Of a DNA stretch of 64,000 nucleotides, positions 43,516-52,855 are shown piece after piece. The position numbers and the translations under genes were made by a program. Origin of the DNA: Flavobacteriales bacterium (GTDB lineage Bacteria; Bacteroidota; Bacteroidia; Flavobacteriales_D; Sanyastnellaceae); the NCBI GenBank assembly GCA_018402085.1, contig JAGYJM010000002.1:186001-250000 (forward strand), written 5' to 3'. Each line of letters opens with the position of its first letter. Positions within the stretch are counted from its first letter, which is position 1. Under the pieces are notes generated by a model. That model searched no databases, was not told where the DNA came from, and was given only the letters and a program-made list of their open reading frames with translations.

Positions 43516-43680
43516 CTTAATATTGGGCTGAGTAAGAGGTTCTTAGCTTAAGCACTCGCAGGTGCCTACTCAATGACTAAGTAACCAAATAGCCCTTGTC
43601 TTGCGACAAAAAGTTATGCAAGACATTCACGTTCAGATGTTGATAAACCTCAGAGTCTTCGGCAGTGCCTCAAGTGCTGT

Positions 43681-44388
43681 TTAAGGGGTTATGGCCCGCT
43701 GTAGTGCCTGTTCAAGGCGGTTGTAGTTCAGGTATCCCCGCGCTATCGTAAGCAATTCACTGCCCTGCTCAAGAAATACAGTTGGGAATCCTGTGACGCC
43801 GAGTTTTGATGAGCGCTGCATGTCGGCATCCGCCGCTTTTGCGGCGTCATCAGAGCGCATTACTTCAAGAAAACGCACTTTATTCAGCCCGAATTCCTTC
43901 GCGAGCTCCGCGAAGCCGTCTTCATGATCGGGGTGCATGCCTTCACTGTAAACTGCTGTCTGAATGCGGCCGGCAAAAGCGAGCTGGTTGCCATCGGGCT
44001 TCATAATGCGAAAGGCGGCCATCGCTTTGGCGGCCGGAACGCTGGTCATGTACATTTGAGCATCACCAAAGAGTTCGTCAAGAAAAGGCTGGCCGAATTC
44101 AACTCCAGTGGCCAGTTCTACGTCTTTATAAGCTGAACGAATGTAGGGTGCAACTTCAATGAGTGGGCCCATGCGATCACCGGTAATCATGCCGCCGGAG
44201 ACCACTTCAACCGCTATTTCAGGATGGTTATCGTTGAGCTTTTGCATCACGGGAGAGAAGCCGTAGCACCACCCGCAAAGGGCATCGTACACATAAATTA
44301 TTTTCACGGGTTTGGTATTTTCTTGTTGTGCGGCACATTGCATTGCCAGGCACATGCTGAGTGTAAAAAGAATGTTTTTTGCGGTCAT
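43681..44388 (-). CDS. DsbA-family thiol oxidoreductase, exported
   Basis: 235 residues from the ATG at 44388. MTAKNILFTLSMCLAMQCAAQ is a signal peptide; the mature protein starts near residue 21. DALCGWCYGF places the active-site pair at Cys38 and Cys41, and GVTGFPTVFL carries the cis-proline. The subfamily resembles FrnE/DsbA-like DSBA oxidoreductases. It acts on cysteines in the periplasm, and the Cys-rich secreted proteins of this window would be plausible clients (inference). Inserted between ftsA and ftsZ. Confidence 0.87.
   Translation of the reverse strand: MTAKNILFTLSMCLAMQCAAQQENTKPVKIIYVYDALCGWCYGFSPVMQKLNDNHPEIAVEVVSGGMITGDRMGPLIEVAPYIRSAYKDVELATGVEFGQPFLDELFGDAQMYMTSVPAAKAMAAFRIMKPDGNQLAFAGRIQTAVYSEGMHPDHEDGFAELAKEFGLNKVRFLEVMRSDDAAKAADADMQRSSKLGVTGFPTVFLEQGSELLTIARGYLNYNRLEQALQRAITP
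43827..43846 (-). repeat. GATG hairpin repeat copy (CGCCGC stem)
   Basis: Read on the minus strand: CGCCGC, AAAA, GCGGCG, GATG. Encodes AAKAAD in the DsbA-family gene. Confidence 0.75.
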
Positions 44389-44393
44389 GGTGA

Positions 44394-44401
44394 TAAAATT
44401 A
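44394..44401 (-). promoter_or_regulatory. Possible -7 box (TAATTTTA) 5 bp before an ATG
   Basis: Seven of eight positions match TAnnTTTG; the DsbA-family ATG at 44388 follows after TCACC. Confidence 0.3.
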
Positions 44402-44466
44402 CACAGGGCGGGTGTATTCTGTTTCGGCCGGTGCATAATTCTGAGCGAACCCGGAGGTCAGAAATG

Positions 44467-44498
44467 AAAAAACCGCGCCTGGTATAAGGCGCGGTTTT
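44467..44498 (-). terminator. ftsA terminator, end of the dcw operon
   Basis: An 11-bp stem AAAACCGCGCC/GGCGCGGTTTT with an 8-nt loop; on the minus strand a T-run follows. It lies 29 bp after the ftsA stop. Confidence 0.85.
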
Positions 44499-44526
44499 AG
44501 GCAGGGTGGAGGGTTCTCAGCGAGAA

Positions 44527-45816
44527 TCAGTCTTCTTCTTTTTCAAACCAGTCTTTCAGGCGCTTCAAGAACCTGCCGGGGCCGTTGGGTTCACCGCCGC
44601 GTTCTGTGGTTTCTTCTTTTTTGCGCTGCGACTGTCCATGATGCTGCTGGTATCCTTTGATGACCAGTCCGGTTCCTGTTGCATACGTAGGGGAGGTCAA
44701 TTCCTGGTTGGGTGCCTTAGCGAGGTGCTCGGTAGGGTAACCTACACGGCAATCCATACCAGTGACGTATTCAAAAAGCTGGGTTACATACTTGAGTTGG
44801 CTGCCGCCCCCGGTGATCACAATGCCACCGATCAGGTTTTTTTCAAAACCTGAGTTTCGGATTTCATTGTACACGTGTTCAACGATTTCTTCCATGCGGG
44901 CCTGGATGATTTTCGCGAGGGTGTGCATGGAGATTTCTTTCGGGTCGCGCCCGCGGAGCCCGGGAATGCAGACAATATCGGTGTCTTTCATTTCCATGGC
45001 AAGTGCCGCCCCGAACTGACGCTTGAGTTTCTCAGCCTGCGGACGCAGGATGGTGCATCCTTGCTTGATGTCATCGGTGATGATATTGCCACCAAAAGGA
45101 ATCACGGCTGTGTGGCGAATGATACCTTCCTGGAAGATGGCAATATCTGTGGTGCCGCCACCAATGTCTACCAAAGCCACACCGGCTTCTTTTTCTTCAT
45201 CATTCAGTACGGCTTCAGCAGAGGCAAGCGGCTCTAAAATGAGCTGGTCAACCTCTAATCCGGCGCGCTGAACACACTTGTAAATGTTGCGAGCTGCAGA
45301 GACCTGCCCGGTGATAATATGAAAGTTGGCCTCGAGGCGCACACCACTCATACCGATAGGTTCTGTGATTCCTTGTTCGTTGTCTACGGTGAACTCTTGA
45401 GGAAGTACGTGAATGATGGACTCACCCGGAAGCATGACCAGTTTGTACATGTCTTCGATCAGCGCATCAATATCTTGTTGCGAAATTTCATCTTCCATGT
45501 TGTCACGCGTGCGCAGTCCGCGATGCTGGAGGCTCTTGATGTGCTGTCCGGCGATACCAACATTTACCACTTTAATCTCGACGTTGGAGTTGCGTTCTGC
45601 TTCGTCAACGGCTTCACGAATGGCGTGAATGGTTTTTTCAATATTGGCGACTACACCGCGTGAGACACCGGCAGAATTACTTTTACCATACCCGAGAATT
45701 TCAATTTTGCCGTGTTCGGTGCGACGTCCGACCAGGCAGGCAATTTTTGTCGTTCCGATGTCGAGACCTACAACGATCTCTGAATTGTGTTCTTCTGATT
45801 GCATGTGTTGCTCCAT
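44527..45816 (-). CDS. ftsA: Cell division protein FtsA
   Basis: 429 residues. VVGLDIGTTKIACLVG is the phosphate-1 motif of the actin/hsp70 fold, VALVDIGGGTTDIA phosphate-2, and GGIVITGGGSQLKY the adenosine motif. The SHS2 insertion (about 85-170) is present. The C-terminal RFLKRLKDWFEKEED is an amphipathic membrane-targeting helix. It tethers the FtsZ ring to the membrane. Last gene of the dcw operon, 11 bp after ftsQ. Confidence 0.96.
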   Translation of the reverse strand: MEQHMQSEEHNSEIVVGLDIGTTKIACLVGRRTEHGKIEILGYGKSNSAGVSRGVVANIEKTIHAIREAVDEAERNSNVEIKVVNVGIAGQHIKSLQHRGLRTRDNMEDEISQQDIDALIEDMYKLVMLPGESIIHVLPQEFTVDNEQGITEPIGMSGVRLEANFHIITGQVSAARNIYKCVQRAGLEVDQLILEPLASAEAVLNDEEKEAGVALVDIGGGTTDIAIFQEGIIRHTAVIPFGGNIITDDIKQGCTILRPQAEKLKRQFGAALAMEMKDTDIVCIPGLRGRDPKEISMHTLAKIIQARMEEIVEHVYNEIRNSGFEKNLIGGIVITGGGSQLKYVTQLFEYVTGMDCRVGYPTEHLAKAPNQELTSPTYATGTGLVIKGYQQHHGQSQRKKEETTERGGEPNGPGRFLKRLKDWFEKEED

Positions 45817-45827
45817 AGTTTTCCGGG

Positions 45828-46598
45828 TTAGAAATAGCGTTCGCAGACGACCTGGTCGCGGTATTTGACGTTGATGCTCTTGTACTGATTCAGATTGCTT
45901 TTGTGGGCGATATCGAGCAGAAAGGCGTGCAGTCGTCTGAACTTGGACGACAGGTCAGCAGTATCACCGATAACCATCGTGCAATGCCCGATGCGGGGTA
46001 TAATAACGAAATCGCCTTCACTGTTGAGGGCTACATGTTCGGTTTGCGCTGACCAAAAGGGGTCGTTTTCAATGTGGTTGAAAAGGTGGATGGCTGCCTC
46101 AAGTGTGCGCTCTTCATTCTCTGATGCAGCTCCCGGTGCAAAGGGGGTGGTGACTTCTCCTGTTAGCACCGGAACCCTGGCAGTATATTGCTTTGATAGC
46201 GGCATTCGTTTGCCTTCCGTATCAACGTAGTAGCTCTCTCCGCGTTTATTGAAGACCCGGAACAAAGGTTTACGCTGGGTGACATTGACGTATAAACGCC
46301 CGTCAACCGTGGTGTAGACGGTGGCATTTTTGACAGAAGGTAATTTCAGCAGCGCCTGACGTATAGGGTCGATTTGCAGGCTGTCTATTCGGCTTCCTAC
46401 AACTGCATCACCGAGGTTAAGAATGTGCTCCCTCACTGAAGCTTCATCAATGAAATAGAGCCCGCTCAGTTGTTCTACTTCGATATCCAGCCTCCAGCAG
46501 CGTTCGCGCTCGCGATCAGCGTTGGCAAAACCGGCCAAAACAGTCACTAGCAGAACCAAACTGCACCAGATGACGATATTTCGAATGTTCTTCTTCAT
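45828..46598 (-). CDS. ftsQ: Cell division protein FtsQ
   Basis: 256 residues. One membrane helix near the N-terminus (about 8-25), then a POTRA-like domain (YFIDEASVREHIL ... LPSVKNATVYTTVDGRLYVNVTQRKPLFRV) and the FtsQ beta domain. It links the early and late divisome in the periplasm. Its ATG overlaps the murC stop (ATGA). Confidence 0.9.
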   Translation of the reverse strand: MKKNIRNIVIWCSLVLLVTVLAGFANADRERERCWRLDIEVEQLSGLYFIDEASVREHILNLGDAVVGSRIDSLQIDPIRQALLKLPSVKNATVYTTVDGRLYVNVTQRKPLFRVFNKRGESYYVDTEGKRMPLSKQYTARVPVLTGEVTTPFAPGAASENEERTLEAAIHLFNHIENDPFWSAQTEHVALNSEGDFVIIPRIGHCTMVIGDTADLSSKFRRLHAFLLDIAHKSNLNQYKSINVKYRDQVVCERYF

Positions 46599-47974
46599 GC
46601 GTTCAGGGCGTCGCTGAGGGCTTCTTTAACGGGCTGTACAAGGCGATCGATGTCTCCTGCGCCGAGGGTCATCACCACCTGGTTTTGCCGTTGCTTTAAT
46701 TCATCTAATAAATGCGATTTGTTCACCCTTTTTTTAGCGCTTGATGGGATTTTATCCAATAGCCATTGTGAATCAATTCCGGAGATCGGTTCTTCACGTG
46801 CCGGATAGATGTCAAGCAGCCATACTTCGTCTAGCAATGCAAGGCTCTCGGCGAATTCGTCACCGAAATCGCGTGTCCGGCTGAAGAGGTGTGGTTGAAA
46901 AATGCCAAGTAGGTTTTTTCCTGGGTGCATCGTTCGTGCCGCCTCTATTGCCGCCGCTAATTCTCGTGGATGGTGCGCATAGTCGTCTATAAAAACGGTG
47001 CTGTCACCGTTGAGGTGATACTCGAAGCGGCGGTAAATCCCCTTGAATGTGCGGAGCGCCGCGCGTATCGCATCTTCTGAAACACCGCGAAGCAGCGCAA
47101 TGGCAACGGCAGCTGTTGTGTTCTCGATATTGTGCCGTCCGGGCAATTTCAGTGGCAGTGCAAGCAACTCTCCGTTTGGGGTGTTCAGGTCGAAGACCAA
47201 CTGTCCGTGATGAGTATAGCCTTCACTGCAGCGATAAGATGCCTGAGAGGTGAAGCCGTAGGTGAGATGCTTACGCTGAATTTCAGCAGAACTCCGGTCG
47301 CAGACGAGCAGGGTGCCGCTTGCGGCGCATTGCGCTGAGAACTCATTGAAGGCTGATTTAAGAGCGCCGGCTGTCTCGTAGATGTCAAGGTGATCTGCAT
47401 CCACGGAGGTAATCACTGCCAGATCAGGGTAGAGTTGTAAAAATGAACGATCATATTCATCTGCTTCTACAACTGACCAGTCGTGGGCGTAGCCAACGAT
47501 GAGATTGGATCCGTAGTTGGCAGCGACCCCCCCGAGAAATGCATTGCATCTATGTCCGGAGTCATGAAGGATGTGTGCGGTGATGGTTGCAGTAGTGGTT
47601 TTACCGTGCGTTCCTGCGATGGCGATGCTCGGGTTTTGCCTTGTAATGGCGCCGAGCACCGCACTCCTTTTGTGCAATTCGAACCCTTGATCCTTGAACC
47701 ATCTCAGCAGGCTTGATTGCGCAGGTAATGCGGGGGTATAGATTACGGCAATTCTTTCTTGAGGAGTACTGCGCAAAAGCGCAGGAAGATCTACTGGTTT
47801 ATCGCTATAGCTGATTGCAATGCCTTCGAGCTCCAGCGCGTGAGTCAGTGGTGAAGAAACGCGGTCATACCCCATCACATGATGGCCTTGTCTGTGAAAG
47901 TACCTCGCGAGCGCGCTCATCCCGATTCCACCGATACCTGCGAAGTAAAAAGTGTCAACACCGTCAAGGTTCAT
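46595..47974 (-). CDS. murC: UDP-N-acetylmuramate--L-alanine ligase MurC
   Basis: 459 residues. GIGGIGMSALA at residue 13 is the UDP-binding loop, AGTHGKTTTATI (about 117) the ATP-binding P-loop of Mur ligases, and DDYAHHPREL the third conserved block. It adds the first amino acid of the peptidoglycan stem. Its start overlaps the murG stop by 4 bp. Confidence 0.97.
   Translation of the reverse strand: MNLDGVDTFYFAGIGGIGMSALARYFHRQGHHVMGYDRVSSPLTHALELEGIAISYSDKPVDLPALLRSTPQERIAVIYTPALPAQSSLLRWFKDQGFELHKRSAVLGAITRQNPSIAIAGTHGKTTTATITAHILHDSGHRCNAFLGGVAANYGSNLIVGYAHDWSVVEADEYDRSFLQLYPDLAVITSVDADHLDIYETAGALKSAFNEFSAQCAASGTLLVCDRSSAEIQRKHLTYGFTSQASYRCSEGYTHHGQLVFDLNTPNGELLALPLKLPGRHNIENTTAAVAIALLRGVSEDAIRAALRTFKGIYRRFEYHLNGDSTVFIDDYAHHPRELAAAIEAARTMHPGKNLLGIFQPHLFSRTRDFGDEFAESLALLDEVWLLDIYPAREEPISGIDSQWLLDKIPSSAKKRVNKSHLLDELKQRQNQVVMTLGAGDIDRLVQPVKEALSDALNA
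47769..47788 (+). repeat. Hairpin repeat with GAAG tail (CTGCGC stem)
   Basis: CTGCGC, AAAA, GCGCAG, GAAG; one base off the family tail. Antisense inside murC, over codons for LPALLRS. Confidence 0.6.
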
Positions 47975-49077
47975 AGGTTGACAATTTTTTCGAGTTCATC
48001 AACCACGGCTTTAGCAGCATCCGGTCGGGCGAATGCTTTGATGCGCTGACTCAGTTCTTTCTGCTGTGCCTCATCGCTCAATAGGTCACGAATGACTTCG
48101 CCGAGTTGATCTCGAACCGCCGGATCAGCCAGTAGAAAGGCAGCACGGTGATCGGTCAGTGAACGTGCGTTGTGCGTCTGGTGGTCTTCAGCGACGTGGG
48201 GCGAAGGCACAAAGACCACTGGTTTGCCCACCAGGGCGAGCTCGGCTACTGACATGGCTCCTGCGCGACTCACAATGACGTCAGCAGAGGCATAGGCCAG
48301 GTCCATCCGATCAATGAAGCCCACAACATTGACATGAGTGTATCCCTGCGCCTGAGCCCAGCTGCGATTCTCATCGAAGAAGCGCTTACCGGTTTGCCAG
48401 AGCACCTGAACTCCTGCTTTACTCCACTCCTCAAGGGCAAGCCGAACGGCTTCATTGATCGATCGCGCTCCGAGGCTGCCACCCATGATAAATACAACAG
48501 GATTTTTTTGATGGAAACCGAAGTAGTTTCTTCCTTCGTCTGCTTTGCCACTTATGGCTCCGATTGTTTCTCTGAGCGGGTTTCCGGTGTGCACGATGCG
48601 TTCTTTCGGAAACCAACGTTCCATACCAGGGAAACCTGTGCAAATGCGGTCAACCCGTTTCGCGAGCAGCTTATTGGTGATGCCCGGGTAAGAATTTTGT
48701 TCCTGGATCAGGCAGGGAATGTGCCTCCCTGAAGCGATCTGCAAAAGAGGCCCACTTGCAAAACCGCCAACGCCAATCGCCGCATCCGGCCGAAAGGCCG
48801 AAATGAGCCTACGGGCCTTTAGCAGACTGCTGATCAAACGGAAAGGAAATAAAAGGTTCTTTTTGCTCAATATTTTTCGCTCAATACCGGTGATCCAGAG
48901 TCCGTCAATCGGATAACCTGCAGCAGGAACTTTCTCCATTTCCATCCTGCCAATTGCGCCTACAAACCGAATTTCACAATCCGGATAGCGGCGCTGAATT
49001 TCTTCAGCAATGGCGAGCGCAGGGTAGATATGACCACCTGTACCACCTCCGCTGATCATGATTTTATGCAGCGGCAT
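47971..49077 (-). CDS. murG: Peptidoglycan glycosyltransferase MurG
   Basis: 368 residues from the ATG at 49077, which overlaps the ftsW 3' end by 14 bp. ISGGGTGGHIYPALAIAEEI is the GT-B glycine loop that binds the lipid and diphosphate; GGSLGARSIN and the block SRAGAMSVAELAL form the UDP-GlcNAc site. It makes lipid II from lipid I at the inner face of the membrane. A longer frame to 49125 lacks family support. Confidence 0.97.
   Translation of the reverse strand: MPLHKIMISGGGTGGHIYPALAIAEEIQRRYPDCEIRFVGAIGRMEMEKVPAAGYPIDGLWITGIERKILSKKNLLFPFRLISSLLKARRLISAFRPDAAIGVGGFASGPLLQIASGRHIPCLIQEQNSYPGITNKLLAKRVDRICTGFPGMERWFPKERIVHTGNPLRETIGAISGKADEGRNYFGFHQKNPVVFIMGGSLGARSINEAVRLALEEWSKAGVQVLWQTGKRFFDENRSWAQAQGYTHVNVVGFIDRMDLAYASADVIVSRAGAMSVAELALVGKPVVFVPSPHVAEDHQTHNARSLTDHRAAFLLADPAVRDQLGEVIRDLLSDEAQQKELSQRIKAFARPDAAKAVVDELEKIVNL
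48783..48800 (-). repeat. Divergent hairpin repeat (5-bp stem, GATG tail)
   Basis: Minus strand: CGGCC, TTTC, GGCCG, GATG. The shorter stem and different loop make this a doubtful member. Confidence 0.3.
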
Positions 49078-50260
49078 AATTCTTTTTCGGTGTATTAGAA
49101 GGTGAAGAGCCTGCGGGGTCTTCACCGTATTCTTCTGTATTGTAAACGCTTCGGCTCACACTAAGAATCATGCCAATGGCAAGGCAGGTGAAAATCATAG
49201 AGGTGCCGCCCATGCTCACGAGCGGCAAAGGTTGACCGGTGACCGGGAAAAGCCCCACGGCCACTGCCATGTTGATCAGCGCCTGCGATACGAGCAGAAT
49301 CGATAAGCCCAATGCAAGAAGACCGCCAAAGTGTTTCTGGCACTTCAGGGAGATACGAATGCTCCTGTAGAGTAGGATCAGGTAGAGCAGCAAAAGCGTA
49401 AGACCTCCGAGAAGTGCGCCATATTCTTCTATGACAAAGGCGTAAATCATATCACTGTACGGGTGAGGAAGGTAGTTTCTTGCTGTGCTGCTCCCGGGGC
49501 CATTCGGCATGAGTCCGCCCTTATAGATAGCGACTTGAGCAAAGTTAGATTGGTAATTGCCGTCACCACCGGGTTCTGTGAAACTCTCAATCCTGGATAC
49601 CCAGGTATCGATACGCGGCAAGAGCTCGGGAAAAGACCTCCCCATAAGCATCATCAATGCGATGCCGGCAACACCCAGTCCGGCAATGCGCAGCAGATGC
49701 CTAAGAGGCACTCCACCGATGAAGAACAAGAGGTAACAGACCCCAAACAGTAGGGCTGCGGTAGAAAAATCAGCGACCACGATGAGCAGGCAAATTCCGG
49801 CCACCGGAAGTAAAATCGGCAGCACCCCATGGCGAAAATCATGCAGGAGTGTACGGTTCTGGTTCAGCTTGTGGGCGACCCAGGTGACCAGTACAATCTT
49901 CGCAAAGTCAGAGGTCTGGAAAGTGAGTCCGAGCCCGGGGATTTTCAACCAGCGTTTTGCATGGTTAATGTCTGGGCCGAACATCAGTGTAAGCAGCAGC
50001 ACGGCGGCAGCTACCAGTATGAGCACGACAGACAGGCGTGAAAAGTACTTGAATCGGATGAGGTGCACCACATACATGGTGCACAGCCCGAGTGCAATCA
50101 TGGCTGAATGCTTCACGAGAAATTTCAGTGAGTTTCCTTCAGCTTTGTAGGCAAGCGTCGAGATGGCGCTGTAAACGGCTACAAGTGAAAGCAAACTCAG
50201 TATGACCGTGATCATCCAGATTACTTTGTCTCCCTGTACTTTGCGATAGAGCTGCTGCAT
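49064..50260 (-). CDS. ftsW: SEDS peptidoglycan polymerase FtsW
   Basis: 398 residues from MQQLYRKVQGDKVIWM, 13 bp after the murD stop. About ten membrane helices, GLGLTFQTSDFAKI and the block NFAQVAIYKGGLMPNGPGSS ... SDMIYAFVIEEYG typical of FtsW/RodA. VTGQPLPLVSMGGTSM is the conserved last loop. It polymerises glycan strands at the septum with the FtsI transpeptidase encoded in the same operon. The open frame extends into murD but that part is not protein. Confidence 0.95.
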   Translation of the reverse strand: MQQLYRKVQGDKVIWMITVILSLLSLVAVYSAISTLAYKAEGNSLKFLVKHSAMIALGLCTMYVVHLIRFKYFSRLSVVLILVAAAVLLLTLMFGPDINHAKRWLKIPGLGLTFQTSDFAKIVLVTWVAHKLNQNRTLLHDFRHGVLPILLPVAGICLLIVVADFSTAALLFGVCYLLFFIGGVPLRHLLRIAGLGVAGIALMMLMGRSFPELLPRIDTWVSRIESFTEPGGDGNYQSNFAQVAIYKGGLMPNGPGSSTARNYLPHPYSDMIYAFVIEEYGALLGGLTLLLLYLILLYRSIRISLKCQKHFGGLLALGLSILLVSQALINMAVAVGLFPVTGQPLPLVSMGGTSMIFTCLAIGMILSVSRSVYNTEEYGEDPAGSSPSNTPKKNYAAA

Positions 50261-50273
50261 GCTTTTGTAGGTC

Positions 50274-51626
50274 TCAGAGGCGACGAACGGCAGCCTTGAA
50301 CTGTTGTCCGCGGTCTTCGTAGTTCTGAAATAGATCAAAGCTTGCGCAGGCAGGAGAAAGCAGTACGGTGTCGCCTTTGTATCCGAGGTCATAGGCGAGC
50401 TGTACCGCTTCATCTGCGCTACTTGCTTCTGCGATGGTTTCAATGCGACCCGCAAAGGCCTCTTGAAGCTTTGAGTTGTCAGTACCAAGGCAGATAAGCG
50501 CCTTTACTTTGGCACCTACAAGCTCATAAAGTTCAGTGTAGTCATTGCCTTTGTCTACACCGCCGGCAATCCAGATGACCGGTTCGCTCATGCTCTCAAG
50601 GGCGTACCAGGTGCTGTTAATGTTGGTGGCTTTGCTGTCATTGATGAAGCTAATGCCGTGCACCTTGGTGACAAATTCGAGCCGGTGCTCGATGTTCTCG
50701 AAGTTGGTGAGACTGTCGCGAACGAGCTCTTTACGGAGCTCAAAAAGGCGGGCGGTCACGCCTGCTGCCATGGAGTTGAAGAGGTTGTGTTTCCCCTGCA
50801 AAGCGAGTTCTTGAATCTTCATAGTGAAGGGTTCGTTTTGGGTGTTGATCTGTATGAGGTTCTCGTGAATGCCGGCTCCGCGATGGCCGAGCCCGGCGAG
50901 TGATTTACTTGTACTGACCGGCCAGTATTGCATGCCGAGGCTTTCTGCTTGCAGTCTGCTCTGAATGACCGGGTCATCAGCGTTGGTGATGAAGTGTTCT
51001 GCCGAACCCTGATTGCGGAATACGCGAAACTTTGAAGCGATGTATTGCTCAAAGTCATCGTGGTAACGATCAAGGTGGTCAGGAGTGATGTTGAGAAGGA
51101 TAGAAACGTCTGCTTTGAAATCGAACATACCGTCAAGCTGAAAGCTGCTGACCTCAAGCACGTATACTTCAGGCTCAGGGTCTTCAGCTACCGCGCGGGC
51201 AAAGCTTCTTCCAACATTTCCGGCCAGGCTTGATTTCATGCCACATTGCCCCAGTACATGATGGGTCAGGGTTGCGGTGGTGGTTTTTCCGTTGGTGCCG
51301 GTAATCGCTACTTTGCGCGCCGAGGTGAACCGTGCGGCAAACTCGATTTCCGAGATGACCGGAATACCCTTTTCTCTCGCCTGAACCACAATCGGAGCCG
51401 TGTCCGGAATACCGGGCGACTTGATGATTTCATCGCTTCGGAGCACGCGATCATGGGAGTGCGTGCCGCTTTCAAAATCGACATCCGCACTGCGAAGTTC
51501 CTGCTCCTTATCCGGCGCTATCGCGCCGAAATCAGAAACGAACGTGTCGTATGCCTCACGCTTTGCAAGCAGCGCTGCACCCACGCCGCTTTCGCCGGCT
51601 CCGAGTATGGTAATGCGCTTCGACAT
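50274..51626 (-). CDS. murD: UDP-N-acetylmuramoylalanine--D-glutamate ligase MurD
   Basis: 450 residues. [19 protein letters not shown] (about 111) is the ATP-binding loop, NITPDHLDRY and FINDSKATN the other Mur ligase blocks, and GGVDKGNDY the C-terminal motif. It adds D-glutamate to the stem peptide. Its first base is shared with the mraY stop (TGATG). Confidence 0.97.
   Translation of the reverse strand: MSKRITILGAGESGVGAALLAKREAYDTFVSDFGAIAPDKEQELRSADVDFESGTHSHDRVLRSDEIIKSPGIPDTAPIVVQAREKGIPVISEIEFAARFTSARKVAITGTNGKTTTATLTHHVLGQCGMKSSLAGNVGRSFARAVAEDPEPEVYVLEVSSFQLDGMFDFKADVSILLNITPDHLDRYHDDFEQYIASKFRVFRNQGSAEHFITNADDPVIQSRLQAESLGMQYWPVSTSKSLAGLGHRGAGIHENLIQINTQNEPFTMKIQELALQGKHNLFNSMAAGVTARLFELRKELVRDSLTNFENIEHRLEFVTKVHGISFINDSKATNINSTWYALESMSEPVIWIAGGVDKGNDYTELYELVGAKVKALICLGTDNSKLQEAFAGRIETIAEASSADEAVQLAYDLGYKGDTVLLSPACASFDLFQNYEDRGQQFKAAVRRL
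51509..51528 (-). repeat. Hairpin repeat variant (GATA loop and tail)
   Basis: Minus strand: CGGCGC, GATA, GCGCCG, GATA. Perfect 6-bp stem but a different tail base; inside murD. Confidence 0.4.
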
Positions 51627-52855
51627 CAGCGTACTTTGAGGGTGACAATGGTGACGACTGCGAGCAGGATGCCCACAATCCAGAAACGGGCAGTGATTTT
51701 CGACTCCGGTAAATTCTTCTTCTGATAGTGATGGTGAAGCGGCGCCATCAGGAAGACCCTCCGGCCTTCACCAAAGCGTTTGCGGGTGTACTTAAACCAG
51801 CTCACCTGGATCACGACCGAGAGGTTCTCGATCAGAAAGATCCCGCAGAGGATCGGAATCAACAGCTCTTTTCGGATCGCAATGGCGAAGGTGGCAATGA
51901 TGCCGCCCAAAGCAAGGCTTCCGGTGTCACCCATGAATACTTGCGCCGGAAAGGCATTGTACCAGAGAAAGCCAATACAGGCACCTACGAATGCAGCGAT
52001 GTAAACCACCAGCTCACCCGATTCAGGAATGAACATGATGTTGAGGTAGTCAGCAAAGATGTAGTTGCCGCTTACGTAGGCCAGTATGGCAAGGGTAGTG
52101 CCAATAATCGCGGATGTTCCTGTCGCGAGACCGTCAATGCCATCTGTAATGTTCGCGCCATTAGACACCGCCGTTACAATGATGATCACCATAAGAATGA
52201 ATACTACCCAGGTGTACTTCCTTGCACCTTCACCGGCCCAGTCTATGAGCCAGGCATAATCAAATTCGTTGTTTTTGACGAATGGGATGGTCGTTTTGGT
52301 AGACTTGGTTTCGACCCAGTCAGCAGTGCCTTCTCGCTGCACTTCGCTGTAGGTGGCCGGGTGATCAGACATTTTTTCTTTGATGGTGACTTCCGGACTG
52401 AAGTACAGCATGGATCCTACGATGATGCCCACACCTACCTGGCCGACCACCTTGAATTTACCGGCGAGTCCGGCCTTGTTCTTCTTGAACACCTTGATGT
52501 AATCATCAATGAATCCGATCAGACCAAGCCATACGGTGACGATAATCATCGTCTGCACGTAGATGTTGGTGAGGTCATTAAAGAGCAGGCTTGGGATAAG
52601 GATGGACGCGAGGATAATAATACCCCCCATGGTAGGCGTGCCTTGCTTCTGTAGCTGACCTTCAAGCCCGAGGTTACGAACGATCTCTCCTACTTGCTTC
52701 TTCTGCAACCAGCGGATGATGAATTTTCCGAAGAACATCGAGATCAGTAAAGAACTGATGACACTGCATGCAGCGCGAAATGAGATGTACTGGAAGAGTC
52801 CGGCACCCGGCAAGTCATAAGCTGCTTCGAGATATGTGAACAGGTGGTAAAGCAT
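51626..52855 (-). CDS. mraY: Phospho-N-acetylmuramoyl-pentapeptide transferase MraY
   Basis: 409 residues with about ten membrane helices. [25 protein letters not shown] (the DD metal pair) and [12 protein letters not shown] are the conserved cytoplasmic loops, and [13 protein letters not shown] is the MraY-specific HHH motif. An inserted hydrophilic segment around 165-215 makes it longer than the E. coli enzyme, as is common in Bacteroidota. It makes lipid I. Its start overlaps the murE stop by one base. Confidence 0.97.
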   Translation of the reverse strand: MLYHLFTYLEAAYDLPGAGLFQYISFRAACSVISSLLISMFFGKFIIRWLQKKQVGEIVRNLGLEGQLQKQGTPTMGGIIILASILIPSLLFNDLTNIYVQTMIIVTVWLGLIGFIDDYIKVFKKNKAGLAGKFKVVGQVGVGIIVGSMLYFSPEVTIKEKMSDHPATYSEVQREGTADWVETKSTKTTIPFVKNNEFDYAWLIDWAGEGARKYTWVVFILMVIIIVTAVSNGANITDGIDGLATGTSAIIGTTLAILAYVSGNYIFADYLNIMFIPESGELVVYIAAFVGACIGFLWYNAFPAQVFMGDTGSLALGGIIATFAIAIRKELLIPILCGIFLIENLSVVIQVSWFKYTRKRFGEGRRVFLMAPLHHHYQKKNLPESKITARFWIVGILLAVVTIVTLKVR

